Shown here: positions 18,301 to 27,386 of the stretch, piece by piece
Layout: each line of letters starts with the position of its first letter
How positions within the stretch are numbered: position 1 is the stretch's first letter
Origin: JANELJ01 sp024511395
GTDB taxonomy: Bacteria; Pseudomonadota; Gammaproteobacteria; GRL18
Assembly: GCA_963681975.1 (NCBI GenBank)
Contig: OY820613.1
Span: forward strand, 434,001 to 498,000
Length of the DNA stretch: 64,000 bases
Reading direction: 5' to 3'
Position numbers and translations under genes: made by a program
Notes under the pieces: generated by a model
What the model was told of the DNA's origin: nothing
The model's input: only the letters and a program-made list of their open reading frames with translations
Database searches by the model: none

Positions 18301-19800
18301 AGTTCAACCTGAATAATACCGTTTTAAGCCTGACATCAAGCCAGGTTTAAAGCGGCTGATTGTTCTGGTTTGATAAAATATCCCATCAAACCGGAAATAA
18401 TTTTGAGCCACAAAAGCCGGAGCTTATTGAGGATCTTTCTTAAGTTATGACCAGCGGCTACCATAACCACATTAATGGCATCACCGACTGCACCTTTGAG
18501 GTAGCAGCGGTCTAAACGGCCATCATTTTTCATATGACCAATTTCAGGCTCAATCGCACTGCGCCGTTTTAATGCCTTTTTAATACTTCGGGTAACGCCT
18601 CACTTCTGACCTGAGATAAAAACTTTAGTGTCTTTTACTTCATGTCCACGATAACCCCGGTCAACAAAGCATTGTTCCGGTTGTACGGCTGTAAACTGTT
18701 TTATCTGTTCCAGTTGTGGCAGCAAGGTATGTCCATCATAAGGATTGCCCGGACAACTTTGAGCGCCAATAACAAAGCCTTCCTTGTTAGTTACCGCGAT
18801 ACTGGCTTTAACACCAAATTCATAAGGCTTATGAGCTTTGCCTTTACTGATACACTCGACTTCCGGTGCATGTAAACTGTAAAGCTTGTTCTTACTGTGC
18901 TGCTCCTGCTCAATTAGTTTCTGAGCCTGTTCCAGTGCCACTTTAAACAATGACTGAATATCGACAGAATAATTGGGCAGTTGTCGTTCAATATCCCGTT
19001 TAACACGACCTAAACGGGATTTCAGTTTATTGTTCATTTTCTTCATGCGTTTAAACTGTTTTGCATGTGCATAACGACTGGCCATTAGTACATATTGCGG
19101 CCCAACCCGATTATAGTTCTGGCGCAGTTTAATACCGTGCTCTTTGGACAGTTTAACCAGGTTTTCTCTGGCTTTGTTCAGGAGCTTTGAATCGGTTGGA
19201 AAAGCGATGTTCTTTTCCTGTACGGTAGTATCTACCGTGACTTTCTTTAAACTGCCGGGCTTTATGGTTTTACTCTTTAGTCCGGCTTTAATGGTTTCAA
19301 TCAGTAATTTTTCACTGCCTGATTTACCTGGCCGGTTACGCCATTTGGTCATGGTCGCAGGGTGTATGGGCATCTTATGCTGAAAGTATTCTTCACCACA
19401 GAAATACTGCCAGTACGGATTTTCTGTCCAGCCTTTTACTACCTGTTCATCCGATAAATCATGCAGGTGTTTCAGGTAATGCAATCCTGCAATCAATCGA
19501 GTGCGTATGGCAGGAGCACCTTTAGTGGATACAAACAGAGCGCCCCATTCTTTATCAGGACTTTCCCAATCTATGTGTTTTGATAACTTAATCAACTCAT
19601 GGTTTATGTCCAGCATGTTTTCAAGGCGCATCCTGAACAGGTCTTCCTGAGGTATTTTTGGCTGTTTCTCTGGCTTCATTCTGGTCTGGAAATTTGCAAG
19701 GTAATAAGGCTTATTTTACCAAAAACCTGCAAATTTAACACCCATAATCAAGAAATATTTCTTTATAAATCAATGCACTATGTTTTATTCAGGGCAGACT
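18301..19800 (-). mobile_element. IS5-family element, copy 3 (1500 bp)
   Basis: Both ends are present (AGTTCAACCTGAATAA; GGGCAGACT). The flanks differ: AAAT before it, next to the lipoprotein gene, and AATT after it, the start of an IS701-like gene fragment. The right flank is the same junction seen after copy 9 at 63.7 kb, so this copy is probably a recombination product between two IS5 copies. Confidence 0.9.
18336..19679 (-). pseudogene. IS5 transposase with one TGA
   Basis: The gene is colinear with the intact 447-aa transposase but carries TGA at 18600 where the others have CGA (GQK-stop-GVTRS, residue ~360). This removes the C-terminal block with the catalytic Glu. A single C-to-T change would explain it, and the rest of the gene is undamaged, so the mutation is recent. 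Confidence 0.9.
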
Positions 19801-20635
19801 AATTAACCTGCTGTTCACGTCCATACAGGTGTACGGTTTCCTTATTTAAAGGCAGCCGTTTAATTTCTTCTTTTGTATAACGTGTCCCATATTTTCCGGG
19901 TTGTCCCCGGCCTTTACCTTGCCAGGGTCGTTTATATAATACGGTATCGATTCGTACCTGACCTATAACCGTCATATTATAAGCCTGTACCGGTTCAATA
20001 AAAGAACGGCACATATACCAACTGTCCACCAATACAGTAACCGCTTTATCTTTTAGCGGTTCCAGCAATGCCCGGATAAGACTTCGGGCAATCACCAGTT
20101 TACCACTGTTACCGGCCTGTGGTGTTAAACGTAATAACAATGGCAGAGGCGTATTACAGCCAGAACGCTTAACAATCGCAGCCAGTGCTACCCGGCATTG
20201 CCCTCTGACATACCGGGACAGATTGGTTTTATTACCATGCTGGTGGTGTATCTGACTCATGGGTGCCTTTTTGGAATGACGCAGCACGATAGAGTCATCT
20301 ATGGCCAGATAAACCGGATTATCCCCAAACAGCTTTAGAAACAGGGCCGTCCACTGTCTCATCAGTTTAAGATAAGACCACTGACCGGTTTCAAGCCATT
20401 TATAATAACCGGGCCATTGCCTGGCCATGTCCACTATCCAGATAGCACTGGTTACAAACCCTGATTGAGTTAATAAACTGCCCATTAGTAACTCAATAAA
20501 GGTTTTTGCGCTCCTAAGGGGTAGCGCTCGGGTTAAAAATGTTATGTAATAAAACAGTTCACCGAGGATATTGCTGTATCCTTTGGTGTGCATTGCGGCC
20601 TCCAGAAGTTTGTTTTTTCTTACTGAAGGCAGCAA
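19799..20635 (-). pseudogene. IS701/IS4-like transposase, N-terminal two thirds
   Basis: The 278-codon frame includes VYLAIDDSIVLRHSKKAPM, with the first catalytic Asp in AIDDS, and VTVLVDSWYMCRSFIEPVQ with the second Asp in VDSW. It ends at REQQVN, where IS5 begins. The missing C-terminus, with the Glu, is homologous to the fragments at 11.4 and 61.5 kb (NYRTAEAKARF onward). The family name is my best estimate; it clearly belongs to the IS4-related DDE group. Confidence 0.75.
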
Positions 20636-20813
20636 TGCTGCCGAATTTTTGTCAACTGTTTTTTGCTTTTTTTACATTTTTTTCCTGTTTTTACTGAATT
20701 ATTTTGTTTACCTCGGAATACCTGGTTCCTGTTACGGGCTATCGGTTAACTGAGGTAATCAATAAATTTTAAATGATTCTCCTTTTTGGGGGATCTGAAA
20801 CTCTAAACTTTAG
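19801..20813 (-). mobile_element. IS701-like element, 5' half remnant
   Basis: The outer end at 20775-20813 contains CTCTAAACTTTAG, the inverse of the end at 11339. The element is cut at codon VN of its transposase by the right end of IS5 copy 3. The region 20636-20774 is its upstream leader and is A+T-rich without further genes. Confidence 0.7.
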
Positions 20814-20875
20814 TTACAAGGTTAAAACAGCATTTTAACCAAAAAAATTTTGCTCTTTAACAATTTAGAAAAATC

Positions 20876-20948
20876 AACAAGTTACGACAAGTACCAATAA
20901 AAAGGGGTAAAAAGCATTTCTTTACCTAAGTATTTGTTGTAACTTGTT
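20876..20948 (+). ncRNA. long stem-loop in the CRISPR leader (structure only)
   Basis: AACAAGTTACGACAA pairs with TTGTTGTAACTTGTT 43 bases later (14 of 15 positions), with an inner GGTAAA/TTTACC stem and a run of seven T directly after. The form suits a terminator that shields the array from upstream transcription, or a small RNA. An additional perfect hairpin (GGTTAAAA-CAGCA-TTTTAACC) is at 20820-20840. Transcription is not shown by sequence. Confidence 0.4.
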
Positions 20949-20963
20949 TTTTTGTGGTATGAT
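20934..20963 (+). promoter_or_regulatory. putative CRISPR array promoter
   Basis: TTGTTG (20934-20939), an 18-bp spacer and TATGAT (20958-20963) match a sigma-70 promoter. Transcription would start at about the first base of repeat 1 (20970). The -35 box overlaps the right arm of the long stem-loop. Confidence 0.5.
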
Positions 20964-20969
20964 TTCTAT

Positions 20970-21395
20970 ATTCACTGCCGTACAGGCAGCTTAGAAGATG
21001 CACTGTGAATGTTCCGCCCGAGCTGTCTTATTCACTGCCGTACAGGCAGCTTAGAAGTGAGAAGGGCGCTGATGCCTATCGTTTTACTCATATTCACTGC
21101 CGTACAGGCAGCTTAGAAGGACAGATTAATTTTTTCGATTACGCTGATATTATATTCACTGCCGTACAGGCAGCTTAGAAGATACGGATTTTAATAATCC
21201 TCGTCCAAAAGAAATTCACTGCCGTACAGGCAGCTTAGAAGCACGCGGGAAATACACAATAAAAACAACATCTATTCACTGCCGTACAGGCAGCTTAGAA
21301 GTTTGTCACCCTTTGGACCACCAGCTGGACCCCATTCACTGCCGTACAGGCAGCTTAGAAGGTCCCTTTCTAAATACTTGCGTTTTAATCATAAT
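20970..21395 (+). CRISPR. orphan type I-F CRISPR array, 7 repeats plus a broken eighth
   Basis: Seven identical 28-bp repeats (core TTCACTGCCGTACAGGCAGC) start at 20970, 21030, 21092, 21154, 21214, 21274 and 21334. Spacers are 32, 34, 34, 32, 32 and 32 bp. The repeat is the known subtype I-F form except for A at the first and G at the last position. After repeat 7 come another 32 bases (21362-21393), then AT, the first bases of a repeat, and then an IS21 terminus. The array was therefore probably cut inside repeat 8, which would explain why no degenerate terminal repeat is present. No cas gene is found in this window. Confidence 0.93.
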
Positions 21396-21449
21396 TGCAT
21401 ATTCTGCCCGATCATGAACACTGATTCTGATTTATCGTGAACGCCGATG
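21396..21449 (-). repeat. IS21-family terminus, remnant
   Basis: TGCATATTCTG and the following spaced GATCATGAACACTGATTC and ATCGTGAAC units match the right end of the complete IS21 at 53.7-56.4 kb (complement of 56375 leftwards). One or more terminal units have been deleted, and the element is gone after ~54 bp. It sits exactly on the broken CRISPR repeat. Confidence 0.8.
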
Positions 21450-21486
21450 ATGTGGCTATACTATTCCGGACACACAACTTAAATTA

Positions 21487-22505
21487 ACCTGAATTCTGGA
21501 TAAGAACTAAAAAATATTGAACTAAATGCCTGTTTCTCGATCAGATCATTTAATGACCAAATCAAATGAATTTGAACAAGGAACAGGCAAGTGACTACTA
21601 TAGATGAATTGTATTGTAATATTGATGATTTCAACCAGTTCTTTTATCCTGAATGGGAAAAAACACTGCTGGAATCCGGTGATAAAAAGAGAAGACGACA
21701 AGGTGTAATGAGCCCCGGTGAACTGATGACTATCCTGATTAACTTTCATCAGTCACATTACAAAGATTTTAAGAGTTATTATTTATGCCATGTACATCAA
21801 CATCTTAGGAAAGAGTTTCCAGATTTATTGAGCTATACCCGTTTCCTGTGAGTGATGTCATCGGTACTGGTGCCATTATGCGCTTACTTTACTCATTGCA
21901 AAGGAAAGCCCACCGGAATTGCCTTTGTTGATGCGAGCAGCATTAAAGTATGCCACAACATTCGCATACCCGGGCATAAAGTCTTTGATGGTGTTGCTCA
22001 GCGAGGCAAATCGACCATGGGGTGGTTCTATGGGTTTAAACTTCACCTGATCATTAATCATAAAGGTGAAATACTGGCCACTAAATTGACGGCCGGTAAT
22101 GTAGATGACAGAAAACCGGTTCCTGAAATGGCCAAAGACTTATATGGAAAGCTTTATGGTGACAAAGGCTATGTCTCCAGTCTTTTAAGTGATGAACTGT
22201 TTGAACAGGATGTCGGGCTTATTACCAATGTCAGACGAAACATGAAACCACGTGCCATTGCATTGTGGGATAAGATTATGCTGAAAAAACGTTTTATAAT
22301 TGAAACGGTTAATGATCAGCTAAAAAATATTACACAGATTGAACATTCACGTCATAGAAGCGTAAGTGGTTTTATGTTGAACCTTATTGGTTCTCTGATT
22401 GCCTATTGTCATAAAAAAGACAAGCCGATAATCAGAATAGATGAGAGTGATATGAAAACTCTCTGTATTTAGGTAAATGACTGGGTTCTTATCCAGATCT
22501 CAGGT
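21487..22505 (+). mobile_element. IS982-family element, copy 1 (about 1019 bp)
   Basis: The inverted ends are ACCTGAATTCTGGATAAGAAC and the complement of GTTCTTATCCAGATCTCAGGT. Length fits IS982. No matching target duplication is seen at this copy, in contrast to copy 3 (TAATTA), so its surroundings have been rearranged. Confidence 0.85.
21591..22472 (+). pseudogene. IS982 transposase interrupted by TGA
   Basis: A GTG start after AAGGAACAGGCAA opens MTTIDELYCNIDDFNQF. The frame reaches TGA at 21849 (SYTRFL-stop-VMSSV) and continues with IAFVDASSIKVCHNIRIPGH (first Asp), YGDKGYVSS (second Asp) and KRFIIETVNDQLKNI (Glu). The copy at 61.8 kb has GGA (Gly) at the stop position, while the copy at 40.8 kb shares this TGA. 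Two copies with the same nonsense codon imply that a defective version was mobilised in trans or duplicated by recombination. Confidence 0.88.
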
Positions 22506-22514
22506 TAAAATACC

Positions 22515-22570
22515 TTAGATTCAACTCATAAGTGCAACTTAACCATGTTGTATTTATGAGTTGAATCTAA
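22515..22570. repeat. 56-bp inverted repeat, possibly paired IS30-type ends
   Basis: TTAGATTCAACTCATAA and its exact complement are separated by 22 bases. With G-U pairs the stem would extend about 7 bp further. The sequence resembles the terminal repeat of IS30-family elements from memory, which would make this a minimal solo or MITE-like insertion. It lies between the IS982 and IS701-like ends. Confidence 0.45.
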
Positions 22571-22580
22571 GCTTTAAAGA

Positions 22581-22619
22581 ATTCTCCTTTTTTGGGGGAT
22601 CTGGAACTCTAAACTTTAG
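22581..22619. repeat. solo IS701-like terminus
   Basis: ATTCTCC, GGGGGATCTGGAACTCTAAA and CTTTAG match the terminus at 20775-20813 with few changes. The rest of the element is absent on this side, showing another recombination or deletion breakpoint just before the NERD-helicase gene. Confidence 0.65.
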
Positions 22620-22663
22620 TTAAGATGAGAAATGCTTGGAATAATTAATTACTGGAGAATCAT

Positions 22664-24238
22664 GTGGCATACATAGTCCCATCCGACCTGTCTCGCCTGT
22701 CGCTCTCTGGCGCACACAGTGACGAGCTCAAAACTTTGCAAATGCTTAAAGCAGAGTTGCCCAATGACTTTACGATCTTCCATGGGGTTCACTGGTCAAG
22801 GGAATATGAGGCATGGACACATTTCGGAGAAATAGATTTTGTCGTGCTGAATCGGTCGGGAGAAGTGCTTTTTATAGAACAGAAAAATGGCGGTCTGGAG
22901 GAAACTGATGAGGGGCTCGTCAAGCGATATGGCACTGACAAGAAGAATGTCGCCCAACAGGTTCACCGTTCCATTGACAAGGTGCGGGACAAATTTAACT
23001 GGCTGCATGCTGAGCGTATCGTAGACGCCGCTGCAAAAGATGGGTTGTCAAAAAGAATTCAGACATTACTGGGGTCCGGCACGGAAACGCGCGATGGTTG
23101 GTATGAAAAGGTTAAAAAGTTCTTTTACCAAACATTTGACCTTGTTCCCGATATTCATACCCATATTGGTTCACAGGAAAAGCAGTTCGTACGCCAAAGC
23201 GGTGCATTGGCGGATATTCTGACCAATCTCGAGATGGAGCCGTTCCGGCTCAAGCTATCAGGTGTGGCCGGGAGTGGCAAGAGTCTGTTTGCCAGAAGGT
23301 TCCTGGATCGCGAGGTATCTGAAAACCGAAGGGTCTTGCTGATTTGTTATAACCGGCCTTTAGCTGATCGCATCAGGGAAAGCGTTGGCGATGCTGGAAA
23401 AGTCAGTACATTTTATGGTTTTTGTGATGAGTTCTTACAATCTCACGGACAGAAACTGGACTTCTCGTCGATGACAACAGATCCAGGTTTCTGGCAGTAC
23501 GTACTGGAACAGGTTCTGGTCCAGGAAATTGAAGATGAAAATAAATACGACACACTGATTGTCGATGAAGGTCAGGATTTTGAGCAGGAATGGTTTGAAA
23601 TTATCCGGCTCTTCCTTCGTGAAAGTGCAAACATTCTCTGGCTGGAGGATGGTGACCAGAACCTGCAGGATAAGCCGCCGATATTGCTGGATGGATTTGT
23701 TCGCTATAGCAGTAGAATCAACTATCGCTCTCCTGAGTCTATTGCAAGATTTATCAGGAATACGCTGCCCGTTCCGTTTGAGCAGGGTAATGATTTACCG
23801 GGTCTCGGTGTCGCTGTTCACAGCTATAAAGATACTAATGAGCAGCCAAAAATTGTAGGAAAGATCGTTCAGCAGTTGATGCGGCACGGATTTTCATGTG
23901 ATGACATTGTGGTTATCACATGTCGGGGCGTACAGACTTCCATATTTAGTCATTGTGATCAGGTTGGTGGTGTAAATCTGAGGCATTTCACGGGGGAATA
24001 CGATGAAGATGGGCATCAGGTAATGACAGAGGGGCATCTGATGTTTGACAGTGTTTATCGTTTTAAGGGGCAGGAGGCACCCGCTGTGATTCTGGTAGAT
24101 GTAGATCCGAATACAGAATATTTGACGCGTGCTGAAAGAATACTGTTTTGCGGCATGACACGAGCGACAGTCTGTCTTGAACTGGTAGTGAACAGCGAAA
24201 ATGAATACAACAGCCGGTTTCTCAGCAAACATAAATAA
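22664..24238 (+). CDS. NERD nuclease-superfamily 1 helicase fusion (524 aa)
   Basis: A GTG start lies 6 bases after GGAG. The N-terminal domain has a NERD-like restriction-nuclease core: D58 in GEIDFVVLN and E72-x-K74 in LFIEQKNG, a PD-(D/E)xK pattern. The C-terminal half is a UvrD/Rep-like helicase: Walker A GVAGSGKS (200-207), Walker B TLIVDEGQDFEQEWF (about 303), and a late motif FKGQEAPAVILVDVD. Such fusions occur in DNA repair and in phage-defence islands. It stands alone between IS ends, 1.3 kb from the orphan CRISPR array, with better coding integrity than its neighbours. Role in defence is inferred from family and context only. Confidence 0.75.
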   Translation: MAYIVPSDLSRLSLSGAHSDELKTLQMLKAELPNDFTIFHGVHWSREYEAWTHFGEIDFVVLNRSGEVLFIEQKNGGLEETDEGLVKRYGTDKKNVAQQVHRSIDKVRDKFNWLHAERIVDAAAKDGLSKRIQTLLGSGTETRDGWYEKVKKFFYQTFDLVPDIHTHIGSQEKQFVRQSGALADILTNLEMEPFRLKLSGVAGSGKSLFARRFLDREVSENRRVLLICYNRPLADRIRESVGDAGKVSTFYGFCDEFLQSHGQKLDFSSMTTDPGFWQYVLEQVLVQEIEDENKYDTLIVDEGQDFEQEWFEIIRLFLRESANILWLEDGDQNLQDKPPILLDGFVRYSSRINYRSPESIARFIRNTLPVPFEQGNDLPGLGVAVHSYKDTNEQPKIVGKIVQQLMRHGFSCDDIVVITCRGVQTSIFSHCDQVGGVNLRHFTGEYDEDGHQVMTEGHLMFDSVYRFKGQEAPAVILVDVDPNTEYLTRAERILFCGMTRATVCLELVVNSENEYNSRFLSKHK

Positions 24239-24276
24239 CAACATGGCAGATAATTAGAAAATAATGTCTGTTCTCC

Positions 24277-24769
24277 AGCTGGACAGAAAATCCGTACTGG
24301 CAATGTTTTTGTGGAGAAGAATACTTTCAGCATAAGATGCCTATACACCCTACGACCATGACCAAATGGCGTAACCGGCTGGGTAAGTCAGGCAGTGAAA
24401 AATTACTGATTGAAACCATTAAGGCCGGACTAAAGAGTAAAACCATAAAGCCCGGCAGTTTAAAGAAAGTCACGGTAGATACTACCGTACAGGAAAAGAA
24501 CATCGCTTTTCCAACCGATTCAAAGCTCCTGAACAAAGCCAGAGAAAACCTGGTTAAACTGTCCAAAGAGCACGGTATTAAACTGCGCCAGAATTATAAT
24601 CGGATTGGACCTCAATATGTATTAATGGCCAGTCGTTATGCTCATGCAAAACAGTTTAAACGCATGAAGAAAATGAATAATAAACTGAAATCCCGTTTAG
24701 GTCGCGTTAAAAGGGATATTGAACGACAACTGCCCAATTATTCTGTTGATATTCAGTCACTGTTTGAAG
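24277..24769 (+). repeat. IS5-family internal fragment
   Basis: This is about 490 bp of the transposase gene (from TGGACAGAAAATCCG to TGTTTGAAGT, codons ~84-248), without either terminal repeat. Both junctions are abrupt, so this is a deletion or recombination scar rather than an insertion. The right junction truncates the HD-domain gene coming from the opposite strand. Confidence 0.85.
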
Positions 24770-25582
24770 TGGTGTTTTGTTCCAGGTCAGCAGTTGCATC
24801 AAAAAAGCAGTACCTTCCGGCCAGTGCTGTTCCAGTTCGGGCAGAAAATCACTTAATACCAGTAAAGTCAGTGGCTCATGTGGAATTTGTTTTCCAAACA
24901 AAGTATGCTGTTGATTGGTGTTTAAGGTTTTGAGTTTTCCAATATCATGCAGCAAAGCTGCTACTATAGCCAGTTCCCGTTCATTATTTGATACAGGATA
25001 AGATTGCGTGGCATTGATAATAAAAAACGCACATTCTACTGAATGCTTTAATAAGCCGCCCCGCTGATTATGATGATGACGGGCACTGGCCGGTAATTCA
25101 ATAAAGGCTTCTGCAAGGTCATAGTTTTCAAATAAATGCTGCAGACATGATTTTAAATGCCTGTTCTGCAATAAACCGAACAGTTCCACTAAACGGTTAA
25201 TATCTGAGTGTTGCTGTTCGGTTAACTGCTTATGTTGAAACTGCAGGGCCAGCTCAGGATAATTATTGGTCTGATTAGGAGACAGATATTGGGTATCCTC
25301 AGCAGAAGGCGCATTATCAAAATACAATGAAAGGATTTGTATAATGGTTTTCCCGTTGTTTGGCCGATATATCCCCGTTGCAACAATACGGGCAGGGTAT
25401 TCTATATAAATCCCCTGATATTCATCGGCCCAGGCAAAGGTACGAAAACAATACCCGCTGGTATCGGTAATATCCATCTGATAATAACGCCTGCCGTTTG
25501 AATACGCCCGCACAAAAGGCGTGACCGTTCCCTGAAATACAATGGATTGTTCAGTTTGAGGATGAGAGGTTAAGGCAGCCAT
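24770..25582 (-). pseudogene. OB-fold/HD-domain protein of an integrative element, C-terminus lost
   Basis: The start ATG (GAGGAG 6 bases upstream) overlaps the preceding gene. The N-terminal ~110 residues resemble an OB-fold nucleic-acid-binding domain (FQGTVTPFVRAYSNGRRYYQ). The rest has an HD phosphohydrolase core: HHNQRGGLLKHSVECAFF (about 173-190) and LLHDIGKLKTL (about 213). The combination resembles YhaM-type exonucleases and the HD/TraI-like proteins of mobile elements. After LLTWNKT (about residue 270) the frame runs into IS5 sequence, so the C-terminus is replaced. It is third in an operon behind the integrase. Confidence 0.6.
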
Positions 25583-25842
25583 TGTTTTCTCCTCATTTGC
25601 TCCAGGTGATGATTAAAGCGAGCCACTAACTGAGGCAACAGCACTTGTGCCAGTTCCTCATCGGGCTGCAGTAAGGCTTCGGTTATCCAAAGCTCCATCA
25701 ACTGGTCTATCGATGAAACATTGTAAATTTTTAATAACAAGGCGCAGGTTTCCGGTGTCAGGCCAAAAGCCTCAACCATGGACTGGCTCATGCGCCTGAT
25801 ATTTTTATTCGGGCATGGGAGGGCTTTAAATTGATTGTTCAT
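25570..25842 (-). CDS. hypothetical protein of integrative element (90 aa)
   Basis: Start chosen at ATG 25842 (MNNQFKALPCPNKNIRRMSQ), preceded by AAGGAGG. It overlaps the integrase 3' end by 17 bases and its own stop overlaps the HD gene start by 13, so the three genes are coupled. The sequence is helical with no recognised domain (SMVEAFGLTPETCALLLKIY). Its conserved place between int and the HD gene suggests an element-specific accessory role. Confidence 0.6.
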   Translation of the reverse strand: MNNQFKALPCPNKNIRRMSQSMVEAFGLTPETCALLLKIYNVSSIDQLMELWITEALLQPDEELAQVLLPQLVARFNHHLEQMRRKQWLP

Positions 25843-27103
25843 TATTGTCCTCCTTCTGCACTTCTTTTCTTTTTTCACTATCGTACTCATTCAAATTTCC
25901 GGGTGTTAAAAGCTGATGCTGCATCAGCAATGACTCAAAAGCCGAACCGTCCTGACGGGTTAAGTTCGGTACAAAACGGCTGTACACCCGAAATAACATT
26001 TCCGTACTGGTATGCCCCATTTGCCGGGCAATCCACTCCGGATTTTCACCGGCAGCCAGCCATAAGGTAGCGGCAGTATGGTGGGACTGATAAGGTCTTC
26101 GTTTGTTCAGGCCAAGATGCCGAAGCAGGGGATACCAGACCCGCTTGGTGACATTATTATGGTCAAGGTGATTGCCTTCACGGGTACAGAAAACAAACTT
26201 TGAAAGATGACCAGTGCTTTTATACTGAGACTGCAGGGCATCATAGACCATCTGTGACATCTGAATTTCCCTTTGGGAGGCATCGGTCTTGGTATAATCT
26301 TCCTTGCCGTCCACAACCGTTTCCCGGATAAGAATAAGCCGGTTATCAAAATCCACATACTTCCACTTCAGACCGTCAATTTCCCCGGTTCTCATGCCGG
26401 TAAAGAAACGCAACGTATAATAGTTGCGATAGTCACTGCGTACCGTATTAAGAATTTGCTGTACCTCTGTAATGGTAAACGGCTCCACATCGGTTTTGGG
26501 CACCTTAAGGGGTTTAATATTGCGATAAGGCGTGTTAAATTCATATCGGTCGGCTTCTTCATTAAGGATTTGCCGTAATGGCATCATAATCGCGTTAATG
26601 CGTTTTGGTGAGAGTGTGGCTGCTTTTCGGCCGGGTACTTTGGCGAGTGTTGACCGAAAAGCCAGAATCTCAGCCTTTTTGATTTGGCTGACCACCTTAT
26701 CTTCAAAGACAGGGCGTAAATGCCCGTCAATGATATTGGTGACTGTCCTGCGGTGGCTTTTACGCCAGCCGATTTCATTTTCTAAAACCCAGATGTCAGC
26801 AAACTCCCCGAAAGTGGGATGGTTGGTATCAGTTTGTGTTTCTGCATTTTGAACCGGAACCTGGCTAACCTGAGTGGTGCTGGTACTGGTTTGCGCTTTC
26901 AGGTTTTTGCTATTGGGGAAATAGCGGGCATAGTCAAATGTGCCGTCTGCTATTTCCTTTTCAATTCGTTTCAGAACCGTTTGCATTTTCTTTTTGTTGG
27001 CTTTGGTGTCTTTTAGCAGAGTGTATTCTTGAAATCTTATGGCTTTGTAGTGAAAGTCAAAAAATAAGTGGCCGGTTTCTTTTACCTTTCGTATGCTACC
27101 CAT
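25826..27103 (-). CDS. int: tyrosine recombinase (integrase), DUF3596 type, catalytic Arg II replaced
   Basis: The start MGSIRKVKETGHLFFDFHYK at 27103 has GGGGAGG seven bases upstream; a longer open frame is discarded. The N-terminal DUF3596 arm-binding domain (about 1-80), core-binding domain and catalytic domain are all present. GMRTGEIDGLKWKYVD holds Arg I, and GENPEWIARQMGHTSTEMLF followed by VYSRF holds the C-terminal His and Tyr. At the box II position, where relatives have T-R-H-T, this protein reads YQSHHTAATLW, so the second catalytic Arg is His (CGC to CAC). It probably cannot recombine. Its 5' end overlaps the excisionase stop, and it lies beside the 3' end of tRNA-fMet. Confidence 0.85.
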   Translation of the reverse strand: MGSIRKVKETGHLFFDFHYKAIRFQEYTLLKDTKANKKKMQTVLKRIEKEIADGTFDYARYFPNSKNLKAQTSTSTTQVSQVPVQNAETQTDTNHPTFGEFADIWVLENEIGWRKSHRRTVTNIIDGHLRPVFEDKVVSQIKKAEILAFRSTLAKVPGRKAATLSPKRINAIMMPLRQILNEEADRYEFNTPYRNIKPLKVPKTDVEPFTITEVQQILNTVRSDYRNYYTLRFFTGMRTGEIDGLKWKYVDFDNRLILIRETVVDGKEDYTKTDASQREIQMSQMVYDALQSQYKSTGHLSKFVFCTREGNHLDHNNVTKRVWYPLLRHLGLNKRRPYQSHHTAATLWLAAGENPEWIARQMGHTSTEMLFRVYSRFVPNLTRQDGSAFESLLMQHQLLTPGNLNEYDSEKRKEVQKEDNNEQSI

Positions 27104-27326
27104 TACAAACCTCCCCATTTCCCATTGGAATTGATAAAGGATTGCTTTCAGTGGTATTGAGCATATCCTCTTCGATTCTTTCCCAGAGAAATAAAATTTT
27201 TCTACCACCAAAAGGGCGAATATAGTGTGTACCTTCAATAAGTACACTGTCTTTTAACCGTTCTCTTATAGTTCTTATGTCGTATTTAATTTTCTTGGAT
27301 AGTTCTGCAGTCTATAATAAAGCCAT
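27096..27326 (-). pseudogene. excisionase-like DNA-binding protein, start interrupted
   Basis: The frame TAELSKKIKYDIRTIRERL continues KDSVLIEGTHYIRPFGGRK and ILFLWERIEED, the pattern of small excisionases encoded just upstream of DUF3596 integrases. It ends with TAG overlapping the integrase start by 8 bases. The only upstream ATG (27326) is followed after three codons by in-frame TAG at 27312 (context TATAGA), and there is no later plausible start. Either the gene starts at a rare codon or it is damaged. The 5' part lies inside the 55-bp palindrome. Confidence 0.55.
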
Positions 27327-27361
27327 GTCTATCTGATAGATATGGCTTTATTATAGACTGC
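27307..27361. promoter_or_regulatory. 55-bp near-perfect palindrome at integrase control region
   Basis: The left arm GCAGTCTATAATAAAGCCAT plus GTCTATC and its complement are separated by one T; 26 of 27 positions pair. Its centre TCTATCTGATAGA has the form TCTA-N5-TAGA. It covers the start of the excisionase gene and lies 70 bp from the divergent ribbon-helix-helix gene. It probably acts as an operator or recombination-control site. Confidence 0.65.
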
Positions 27362-27386
27362 TAGACAAAGTTGTCAAGCTTTTTGT

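Noticed and set aside
20970..21395. CRISPR-associated transposon (type I-F3) around the I-F array
   Set aside because: No tnsA, tnsB, tnsC or tniQ-like gene and no Tn7-like ends are seen; the neighbours are IS21, IS982 and IS701-like.
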